From Archilochus colubris (Eukaryota; Chordata; Aves; Apodiformes; Trochilidae), in the NCBI GenBank assembly GCA_023079485.1, contig CM041084.1, positions 131,328,792-131,392,791 on the forward strand: DNA of 64,000 nt, written 5' to 3'. Below the pieces are notes generated by a model that saw nothing but the letters and a program-made list of their open reading frames with translations, was not told where the DNA came from and made no database searches. Shown one piece after another: positions 43,801 to 55,800 of the stretch; position 1 is the first letter of the stretch, and each line of letters opens with the position of its first letter. Position numbers and translations under genes: made by a program.

Positions 43801-46800
43801 GGTTCACAGCGTCAATTAATGACTGTATCCTTTGAAATAAACCTTTAATTAGGCATGTTTATAGATTACTAACTAAAATTTCCTGTAAATATGATGAAGT
43901 GAAATTTTTCAGATGTACCAGATTTACATGTTGACCACTATGTGTTTACATTGTTTACCTGTTAAATAACCACATAGAACAATTTGCTTCTAAGATGACT
44001 TAAGAGGAAAATTGGCAAAAAGCAGTCAGCATATGATGTGGTACAAAAGGTCTTGAGTTGCAGCTTTAACACTGCTAAGGAAACATTCTGTCATGTCACT
44101 ATTCCTTTGTCATAATTCTGTATCTAGAAAGTGCTTACCTTTATTAGTATAAGAAGCTTTGAACTATAACAAGTATTTTTCTGACTATGACAGGGCATCA
44201 ATATGTAATTAACTTTCAGGTTATCTTGAACATGAGGACAAATACACTGTGTTGGAACCCCATGGAAGCTTTTGTTTTTACTGCAGCAAATGAAGACTAC
44301 AAGTAAGTGTGACCTTGCTTTTTCATAATCCTGATCATATAATGTTTCTAACCTGTATCTTGTTTTATCACCATGCTACAGTGTGGTTTTGAAAAAAAAC
44401 TACTTAAACTCTAAATTTGAAACACTGAAGTAACAGCCTAGAGAATCATAATCTCACTGGAAAAAAAAAGAAAGAAAGAGGCAGTCTACTAGCAAGTCTT
44501 CTATTTCAGTGCCCAGAGGGAAAAAGCAGTGTACTTTTTAAACCCCACAACTCTGAACCAGTGCAAGTGCAACATGCAATGGGACCCAGCAAATAAACAC
44601 CATTGGTCAGAGGCAACAGAAGTGCTTATTTTCTTTCCACCTCTAGTGAAACTTGATACGTTGTGACATTTTGTACTGACCAGATATTTTGATAGCAATG
44701 TTCCTTCAAAAAAAAATTTCTACTGTGAAACAGTTACAGAGATTGCAATTCTTATCCTTTCAGTGTCTAAGAGCATTTTTTTTACTTTTGAACAATATTA
44801 TTCATGTGAGCAGCTAATCTGATATTGAAAAAGCTGTCACTTCAAAACTAAGCCACTGCAAAATGTGCTCCATATCCTTTCTCTCAGGAAGTCAGTGATC
44901 TGACAGGAGGCTGCTGTTTTCTTTGAATGTTATCACTTATCTTAAGGCATTTTTCTGAGGAAATGGAATCTGTCCCAGACCTTCAAAGTGGGTGTTGTAT
45001 CTAATGTACTGCTTTTCACATATTTTGGTTATGGTATGGTAAAGACTACCAGGTCACCTCATCTGTTTCTGTATATGTGTTGTTCCCCTCCCTAGCAAGA
45101 CTGAAAATGTTGGCTGTTACTGTCAGGGCAGCTGTCCTCTTGTGAACCAAAGCAGTCAGTGTTAAAGTGCAATGGCAAATGCGTGTATCAACAACATTCA
45201 TGCAGGTGTTAGCTAATTAATAGAGTAGCTGTTACAAATGACATTGACATCCTTTTTCTTGGGAACTTGGAAAACGCTATAGGTGCCAGTGAGCTATTGA
45301 AAAAGAGAATAAATAGTGTATCTTTAGCAGGTTTCATTTAATACTTTGTAAAACACCTTTGCTTATTGGCACTAGGCAAATTCATGATCTAGTTGGTTCT
45401 TATTCCTTGCTTTGTATCAGTGGGGTTTTTGACTTCAAGGGAGTGCAGCTGGGCCTCAGCTGAGATGTGCATAAAAGCAAACTAGCTATGGTCCAGAAGC
45501 TGTGTGTTTATTTTTTATGTAATGCTTTTCGATAGATAATGTGCTCTGTTGAACTGGTATCTCCATGTACTGAAGGATCAAGCTTTCCTTGGGCTCTATA
45601 TTGTCTGGCATAAGGAAAACTAGGTAGTAGAGTTGATAGACTTGCTATAGGGATTCTTTCTCCAAGTTCAGGTTGTATACTGAGATCTGAAGATGGAGTG
45701 AAGGAGGACAGTGTTGTCGTTGGAAGAATAAGAGGTTCTGTCAGTGACTTATGAATAGATGATGAAGGAAATATTGGAGTATCTGTTCTTTGACAGTGAG
45801 GAAGAAACCTAGGTCTGATCTAATAACTAGAGCCTCTGGTTCATACATTTTTTTCAAGCCCTTAACAATACTTAATCCTTTTCATGTGTTATGAGCAATT
45901 TTATAGATACTCTCTGCAATATGGATCTATCCTAGAGCAAGTTCTGTGTATTAATGAAATCCAGCAAAAATGTACTATTTACTTAGGAGTTAAGATGTTA
46001 AACTACTATTGTATTTATTTTGAAGCTTGTATACTTTTGATATGCGCTTTCTTGACTCACCTATGATGGTGCACATGGATCACGTGTCTGCTGTTCTTGA
46101 TGTGGATTATTCCCCCACTGGAAAGGAATTTGTCTCTGCCAGCTTTGATAAGTCTGTCCGCATATTTCCTGTAGACAAAGGTCACAGCAGGTGAGTGATT
46201 TTACTCCTTTTTTTCTGTCATACATTCAAGTGACCTCACTTCTGAGTCCTCAAAATTCTTCATGAATGAATGAACATCTTCATTGGGGCATTCGCTTTCT
46301 GTGAATATTGAAATATTAGTCTCTACATAACTTAAGATTGACGTATCATGTAGACAGGTAATTCTGGAGTATGTCTGATAGTCTTTATGCAGTTTTGGAT
46401 TAAAATTACAGTGGATTATTGGTTTTGGATGTACTCATTTATATTTTACCATGGTGAATACCGCCTCATTTCCCTCTGTCTGATGGTTTTAGGTCACTTT
46501 GTAATGGATCTGTCATGACTGAAGTTACAACACTAATACTTTTTATAAGAGACTGTCCTCATCCTATATAGATGATTGCCAAAGGTGCAATATGAAAAGC
46601 ATTGCTGTGTGAATTCCTAAGAATCAGTTTGGGGCACTTTTGTAATTTATTTCAGTATGCTTGTTACCTTCTGCTCACATTTTGTCAACCAGGTGTTGAT
46701 TCATGGGGCAATTCATGGAGCTTTGAATGCATTTCACTTTTAATTAGTTTTTCATGTAAGATTTCATAAAGCAGTATATTAAGTACTTCGCTGAAGTTCA

Positions 46801-49800
46801 GATTGGATCTATTGTGTCTCCATTATTACTTTTTTTTTTTTTCAGTTTGATAAAAATTGAAGCAAGTTATCAGATCTGTCTAGTATCATTTGTTCTTCAT
46901 AAACCTTCCTGCATTACTTTCTGTTGTAAATTCATCTTTTTTCTTAACCCTATTTTACTTCTAGTTGCCTTCCTTAGCACCACAAAGTTGCTACCAGGTC
47001 ATGTTTTAGATGACTTCCAGGGTGGAAATGTTGAAATATTGATTGGGAAGGAGTGTATTTTTATTATTGATTGATTGTAGCTATGCATGCATTATTAAGT
47101 GTCACTCTTGTGTGCTTCTGTACTGCATTAAAGATTGAGATGGGTTGTGTACATTTTCCTTTGTAACTAATCTACAGATAGTTTTATTTTTCATCCTATT
47201 TTGCAGAGTATTTTAATTGTAATTGGGACATGCAATTCCTTTGTGGTTTTGCTTGTTGTGCTTTTTTTTAATTCTTGTATTACTAAGCAGCCTGTGTTTT
47301 CTTGAGGTTTTCCTTTCTATGGAACAGTCATGTTCAAAAAAGGAATGATATGTAAAGTTATAAATATCATTGAGGAGAGAAGTTTGCAGATCCTATAATG
47401 CAACAATAAAAGATTTTAGTCCATATTATAGCAGATTGTTACCAAGGCCTGTGGAAGGAATTTTCTCTTTGTTCCCCTCTTTTCACCTTCCATGTTGTGG
47501 TCATAAATCTGGTGAGGAAGAGCCTTACAAATTGAGAACTTGGCCTCCTGTAAACTGATGGGGGCACCTGACTTTCAGAATGATGTAGCTGAAGTTAATC
47601 CCATGGAATGGAGAAAAGTCTTCAAATGGATTATCTGAATCCACTTGGAAAACTGAGAGAGCAATCAGGAGTATCTGTAAACAAGGATCCTGATGATAAT
47701 CTAGTTATGACTTTTTGATCTCCCTGCAGTCTGAAAAACTCCTGACTTCCATTGCATTCTACTTTTTATTTGAAATGAAAATTGAAATTAAGAACTCGGT
47801 TAGCCATAAGAAATGACATTTAACATGAATTTGTTTAAATTTAGTAAATTCTTGGTCAACAGAAGCAGATGCCTGGGAGTTCTTTAAATGAAAGATGCAG
47901 GTTATTTTGCCATGTTTTGTGTTTTTCCTTTCCTTGAGAATTGTATATTATAACTTCTGATGACAGCAACAGGAGAGGTAAAGGCTGAAAATTCAGAGTA
48001 AGGAAAGGAAAAGTACTTAGTTCTCCAAAGGTGGCTGAAGGAAAGCTTTGTTATTGAGCCAAATAGTAAAATGAAAGTAAAGAGGGGAATGCTACTGAAA
48101 ATGGGTGTCTGCAGACACGTTATTAAACAGCACATGAGTAAAAAGCTGAAGTGAGTACTGGTGTTTTCTGAAGGTGCTCAAGCCCAGTCTTCCGCATGGT
48201 TGTTCTGGTAGACTGTCACTTAAGTGTGGATTACAAGAGCTGGTTATTTAGTGTGGTATCTTGATTAGTTTTGTTCTTCTCACAACCTCTTCAGCTAAAC
48301 CTCAGTCTGTTTTTTATTTCCTGGCTTTATTTCCTTTCTGTTACTACTTGGATTTCTTGTAAAAATAACTAGGCAGAAGAAAGAGAATAGTCTTATTAGC
48401 TGCAGCATGTGGCTGGTACACCAACAGAGTGAGGTACAGGTGGATGATAAATAGGCCTTACTTATTCTTCACTTTTAGAAGGCTAACAAATAACTAAAAT
48501 TATCAGAAAAGTGTACTTAGTCCTGTGTTTCTATAGCAGGAATAAAAACAGCTTTATGAACAAAATTGTCCTGGTTGTTTGGTACATACTTAAATGAAAC
48601 TCTGAAAGACTGGTTGAAATGTAGCACATAGAAACATCTTTCAGCAGGTGCCAGCACTTACTGAGCAGGAGTCTGACTGGCAGAAATTAAATTTAGTTTA
48701 TGCTTTAATAGCACAATTCAGAACACAGCTGTTCTGAATCCCTTCTTACTAGCTGATATTTCTTGTTATTGTTTACAGGACTGGAGACTTTTCTTTGAAT
48801 TTTTAGTGTTTAAAAATTTTTCTTTGGAGTACTTTAGGCAGCAATAAGGAAGTCTATTTTTGGTGAAAGCAGGGAAATTTCAATGAGTAACCAGTCCAAT
48901 GTCATGTTATATGTCAACAGCTGTAAGTGTTTATTTGCTATTCTCTTTCTTGTCCTTAGAGGTACTGTCTCATCCTTTGGCACCATTCTTCTTCAGACCT
49001 GTTCTGTAATATTTGATCAGTGTAACAGCATATTAATGAAAATTATTTCAGGAATTGTATGGATATCATAGTGTATACCCATGGCAAGTTTTGCAAAAAA
49101 GATTACTATTTATCTGTTTACTGTAATTTATGTGAAAACACTTATTTAAAAAGCATCTTATCCTAGGTGGCCCTTTATCAGTTGAACCCTTGTATATTTT
49201 TTGACTCTCTCTAAATACAGATTTAGTATCAGTGCAGTGTTTAAAAAAAACATTAAAAAAAACAACAACAAGCAAAAACAAAACCAAAAAAAGTGAATAA
49301 AATTTGCCTTGAACTGAATGCTTTCTGCTATTTGAAAGGTAATATTGGTGGTAAAAGTGATGATAAATCATTTAAAAATGTTTCTTTTTTCAGGGAGGTA
49401 TACCATACAAAGCGAATGCAGCACGTCATCACTGTGAAATGGACTTCAGATAGCAAATATATTCTTTGTGGCTCTGATGAGATGAACATTCGTCTGTGGA
49501 AAGCTAATGCTTCGGAAAAACTGGGAGTGGTAAGAGTTTTATATTTTATTTTTCGTTACCACAAGAGAAGATGTTTTTGGTTTTTAGTTGTTATTACAAC
49601 TGGTTAGCCTATTCAGCTTCTGAAATCTTATTTCTAAAGAGAAAATATAAAATTGTAGCTTGACATTTGTATTTGATTTGAAAACTGACATGTGTATTAT
49701 AGATCATTGCTTTTACTGCAACTTAATAGTAAAATCACATGCCCTGTTGTTTCTATGGAAGGTGACTATTTTTTGGGTCTTGCTTAATGTTAATAGCAAT

Positions 49801-52800
49801 CATCAGATCTAAGTAAACTGGATTACGAGTTTTTTACCTGGGTTCTACAGGTGGGAATTCATCTGGTTGCAGTGAATAAATTCTGGTTTGCTATACATAA
49901 CCCAAATCTTCAGTAGAATAACTTATTAGTTCTAAAAATTTTGATTGGCATGCAACTGGTTCATGTACAGTTCATCCTGTGGTAAACATACCTGTTGTAG
50001 AACAAACACATTTATGCACCAGTGCATAAGTGATGTGGTAATTAACCTATGTAACACTGATACAGAGTTGGCAAATGATTGTGGATTTCTGAAGTCCATT
50101 TAATTCAGTGTCAGTCAGTTTGGGTGAGTTGTTCCTAGTAGGAACTGACAAGTGTCTAACTAGATAACATTCTTTGCAGTTACCCTTGTTCAAATGTTTC
50201 TGTATAGACAAAGCTAAAATGTTCTGTTATGGTTGCCACTCTGCACAGTTGTATTAAAGTATTGAATCACTTTGGAGAATTAATGTGACACTTTGTCTGC
50301 TGGGAGTAATCCTTTTAATGTAATATCACATTGTTAGGGTATCTTGGAGGTGCCTACATTGCTTTTTCTGAGCCTATCAGCATAGCTGTCAAATAATGTT
50401 TTGGAGGGTATTTCTACTTGAACTTGTGAAAGATATAGTGGGGAGGAAAGGGAAGCTATCAGGGAAGAGTATTTTACTATTGAAGGGATGGGTCTATTGC
50501 ACAGATATTTCTAGGGCTGCTTGTGCTTCTTCAAGTGAGCAACCCGACCTAGTTAAGATGTCCCTGCTTACTGCAGGGGGTTTGCAACTAGATGACCTCT
50601 AAAGGTCTCTTCCAACCCAAACTGTTATATGAGTCTTTTTTATTTTCCCTTTTCGTTTCTTGCTATTTTCCTTTGTACTGCTTCAGTCAGAAATTTACAT
50701 TTAAATATCAGTCCCATGCTTGCTTATTCTAAGGAATATGCAATGTCCATTATAGGCTTTACTTTTTGATTTAACTTTTATGTTGAATTTGCTTAGTGCT
50801 GTATTGGGCAGAAATATTACCTGTTTTCCTGATGTTGTACACTTATGATCATGTGATGCTGTTTTCACCTGGTTTTACAGTATTAGATTAAATGTTCTTT
50901 ATGGTCTTAGTAAATCATAGAATCATAGAATTGGCTGGGTTGGAAGGGACCTCAGAGATCATCAAGTCCAACCCTTGAACTACCGTTGCGGTTGCTAGAC
51001 CATGGCACTGAGTGCCACATCCAGTCTCTTTTTAAATATCTCCAGGGACGGAGAATCCACTTCAGTGGCCAGCCCATTCCAATGCTGGATCACTCTCTCC
51101 ATAAAGAAATTCTTTCTAATATCTAACCTAAACTTCCCCTGGCACAACTTAAGACTGTGCCCTCTTGTCTTGTTGAAAGTCGTTTGGCAAAAGAGACCAA
51201 CCCCCACCTGGCTACAACCTCCTTTCAGGGTGTTGTAGAGAGTGATGAGGTCTCCCCTGAGCCGCCTCCTCTTTAGGCTGAACAACCCCAGCTCTCTCAG
51301 CCTCTCCTCATAGGGTCTGTGCTCGAGTCCCTTCACCAGCCTGGTTGCCCTCCTTTGGACCTGCTCCAGGACCTCGATATTAAAGGAGCATGCTGTCTTC
51401 CTCTAGGATGGTGTTCTGCAGCAGAATTGTCTGGCAGTTTTCGATGTGCAGCTCTATTCTGTACCCTTTTTGTAAGGGACAAGTGGGTACAAAGAATGTT
51501 AAAAATACCATTTTCATACAGAATGATTCCTAATATTTTCAGATGTGAACAGAAAATTCACTCTGTCTACTAGATGGCATTGGCTCCTTCACTTATGAAA
51601 AAGTAAGGTTATCATAGAATCATAAATGTCAGGTACGAAGGGATCTCAAGGATCACCTGGTCCAGTCTGTGTAATAATATTATTTAGATCATTTAGTCTC
51701 AGCACCCTGTCAAGCTGAGACTTATAACAGTTCCACCACTTCCCCTGAGAGACTATTCCAATGTCTGACTGCCCTCATAGTGAAAAACTGTCCACTTGTG
51801 TTCAAATGGAATCTTGCCAGGAGTAACTTGTGCCCATTGTTCTTTGTGTTGTCCCTGTGACTCCCTGTAAATAAGGTGTCTCCATCTTCTTTGTGGCTCC
51901 CCCTCAGAGTACTGGAACATGGTAATAAGATCTTCACTAAGCTTTCTCTTCTCCAGGCTGAACAAACCCAGTTTTCTCAGTTTCTCCTGATACGGGAGGT
52001 GCTCTGATCATCCTTGTGGCTCTTGGGAAGTAATGGGTTACTTAACTCTGGGAATAGGCAAACCCAACTACAAACCCATCACAGAAATGCTAAAGGACAG
52101 CTTGGCTGTTGTTTAAGTATTCAAAATGTAGAGTGGTAAATGGAATTTTGTTGTTTTCTGTAGTACTTGCACCAGTGAAAAGTGACCTAAAAAAGGCACT
52201 GATGGTTATGACTTTTGAGTACTAGATGTACTAGATGTGGTCTGCACATCAATAGACTTGTGTTCTCTCACCCAACAGTGAATCCCACATAAAATAGCCA
52301 GTCAGTTTTTTCCAGTTTGTAAGTACATAGTTGCTGCTTGATGTGCCCCTTGGAGACTGCATGTACAAATCAGTTCTGTTGTTATGGGATCACACAAATG
52401 CACCTTTTATAGCATGTGCCTGTGTAAGGATTTGTAAGCATTTCTGAGAATGCTTTTTGGCTATCACCTCCCAAGAGAACTAAGTCAAAGGATGTCTAGT
52501 AACACACAGGTCAAGTGGAATGGAGCTTTTTTTTTTTGTTTTCTTGTTTGTGTGCTGGGTTTTTTTGAACTATCAGAATTCAGTCATCCCATTGTTTAGA
52601 ATACAAAACTTGTTATTGTGTCTTAAAAAACATCAGGCACCTTGCAACATCAAAAGACATCTTAAGGAATCAGAATTTCTTAGAAATGCAAGGACTTATG
52701 AGGGACAATGAATTATATAGAGAAACTGCTCTCATGTCTTCTCTTCTTTCCACATCTTATGTGGAAATGTGTTCAAGCATGATTCTGCTGAAGCCTTGAA

Positions 52801-55800
52801 TTTAGCAAGACAAATTTGGATATTAAATTAGTAACTGACTGAAGCTTCTGTAGTTATAAAATTTTTAGAAGCACTATGAAATTTTATCATTCAGGTGTTT
52901 AGATAGTAATTCTTGCTAATAGAGTTTGAGTGGAATCTGTCTGGCTGATGATGTTCTTGGGTATAGCTTGAAAATGTTGCTTGGATTCACGCAACTGTGC
53001 CAATCCTTACTCAGTTAAACCTGGTAATTCCTGTGGTTTTTAACACTGCAACTGTCAATGGCTATTTATCAGTTCTTGCTGCTTTTCTTTAGTACCTGCT
53101 CCTTCCCTTTTAGAGGATTTGTGTTCTTATCTTAATAGGCATATGCTTGCTCATTTTATAAATGTCCACTTCTTCCACAGTCTGTGGCTATTTTTTGAAC
53201 TGTTTGAATATTCAAAGCTGAACATACAGTAATTCTGTCAGAAGTGTTAAAATGTCTTAAATGCTTAGTTGCTTGGTCTGCTATTTTTCTTTGCTGAGAA
53301 GGTTTGGTTGAATGACTCATCCAGAGGTCACTGTATTTCTGATGTAATGCAAACATCTTGTACTACATTGTATTTTGAGATGGATATTTTGGGGTTGGGG
53401 ATAAATAGAAACTAGCATCCTGAAAGAGAAAGAAAAATAGTAATGGGCCATTTTTTTTCATTGAGTACTTGGACTTATTTGTTTTTAGGACTCCACAGTA
53501 GTTACAGTGGATATATAGCACTTATGTTGTGACTGATGAACATCTATCCTGTTAAAAAGTTGTTGCTTTCTGAACCATTGCTACCTTAGCAGCCATCAGC
53601 TCTGACATGCATGTTTCTCTTAGTTTTTAATGTATTTGTCATCACAGTTATTATTTAAAATCAGTGAAACATTAAAGTAAGAATAAAAGCTTCTAGAGGA
53701 TCCAGAGGCATGCTGTGTCTACATTCCACTTACTATTAAGTCTACGTGAGTTTTACACAGGGGTAACAAAACCCTGTTGGAGCTACTGCAGAAGTTGCTT
53801 TAAGGTAATTCGCAGAGTTTAGGTTTTTTAATAGAAGTTTATTAAATAGTAAATATTATTAAGTAGGAATTTACTGATTTTTATTTTTAAAGCTGTAAAC
53901 ATATAGCTTTGTGCGTCCAGAAGCAAAAGACCCAATTAAACAAGAATCTTAAGATATTCCAAACTGCTCAAATACTGTACATAAAATGTGACATTTTAAG
54001 TATGTTTGAGGCTTTTTTACCTGTGCTCTTAGAGAGCTTTGGGATTTCTAAAAATGTAAATGACTTTTCCTCAAAAAGGAAAAGAGTAAAATAGAGCCTT
54101 GTCTGAGTGAAAAGGCTGGAAAAGCAGTAGCAATAGGGTAGGTTCCAGTTAATAAAATAGAAATAATGTAATTAGTACAAAGAAGGTGATAAAATGGGTT
54201 TTTTTGAGTTGTCGTGAAAGCAACGAACCATCAATAAAATGTCAGAAACCTGTATTGCTCTTTGATCTGTTAACATTAGAAGAAATTTATACCTGCAGTT
54301 CTTAGAGTATAAATGCTAAGTAACATTACTTCTGTAAATAGCAGCTGCAAAATTTGACTCTTACATTTTCAGAGTGAGTAATTAATTAGGACAGGGTGCT
54401 GGACAATAGAAAATGAAAATTTTCTGCTTGGAAATTGTTTCTATTTTAGCAAGTGTAAAACTAGTGTGAGGAGTGTAACAGTAAGGGAGCATAAGTTTGC
54501 TGCTTTCTCGGGAGATGCAGAAATCAGCTTTTGAGTAAGGACTGAAAAAGATGGAAGTGCTGTTACAGGTCTTGGTTTTGATAACAACGTGCATTAGGAG
54601 GAGCTTATCAAAACTAAATAATTGTACATCTTTTCAGTTTGCCTCTAGTATACTGTTTCATTCTGTGAGATAAAGCTGATAACAGTGCTAAGTATTGTGT
54701 GACATGACATTCTTTTCATAGTGGTTTTGTGTTTCTGATTCAGTGTGCATGTGGTTTCATCCCTCTATGCTCCTAAACATAACCACTGTTTTTCTGTCAT
54801 CCATTTAGTTGTGAAGAAGCCATAAGTTTTTGATCCAAGGAAACAACGAGCAGTAAACTTTTTAGAAATAGATTTAGGAAAGTGTTTTCAGCAGAATGGA
54901 AAAAATAAAGACAAGCTTTGGTGTAGAAAACTGGGGGGATTTGCTTGTATTCTAAGAATACATTGCATCTGTGCTCTGTCTACCCTAAAGTAGAAGGGCA
55001 GCCTGGGCAGGATAGATAAACAGCCACTTCATATTCTCCTGCTGAATTATGGAGTCTAATAGTGGGGAGTTTTAAATACTGCACAGTACAAATACAGTCC
55101 TTTTTATAAGGAGATTTTGTTAAAGTTGATTTTGGCTCTTCAGTCAGGGCTCTGGAAAAATGCTTACTTTCCTTTTGCTTAGATGGAAAAGTAACCAGCC
55201 TCTATCATCTGGAAGGAGGAAAGTGGCATAGGCAATTTACTTGAAGACCTATTTTCTGATTGCTGATAACTTAGTTGTGTTTTTAGAGTTTTATCCCCTT
55301 TTTTCATGCCAGGTATTTGCCCTGAAGTGCTGCTGCAGTAATGACACAAAGCATATCTGCCATATAAATTGTCTTTCTCTCATATAAGAAGGAAGTTTCA
55401 CATTCAGTTTTTCAATGTATGAAAAAAGGGTCATACATCATCTTGGAGCGTATCTTCTTCATCATGTCATATAAATCCTAATTTCTTGTATTGGAGATTG
55501 TTCTAGTCCCTATAAATAAAATCTCTAATCCTGCTAAATTGTGTTGTGTTTACGGCATCTTCTCCAGCTCGGAGCAGAGTAGGAAGTAATGCTCTTCTCT
55601 TCAGCTGTTTACATTGACCTTTGTAAAATGACTTAAGAGAGATTGTAACTGAGTCTGTTACTGCAGCCATGCTTTTGTAGCTCTCCCCTAGTTTCATAAA
55701 TGGACAGGAACTTGTCATTACTGCAAAATATTCCCATCATGCAGATGAGGGGAGCACTTAGCATAGCTCACTATATGCAGTGTTGGCATTCACTAGTTGG

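Noticed and set aside
45760..45815. Possible C/D-box snoRNA in DCAF13 intron 7 (GATGATGA ... CTGA)
   Set aside because: The flanks do not form a terminal stem and no D'/C' boxes are clear.
50995..51336. 113-codon - frame considered as a host gene
   Set aside because: It is the C-terminal tail of CR1 ORF2 inside a truncated LINE copy.
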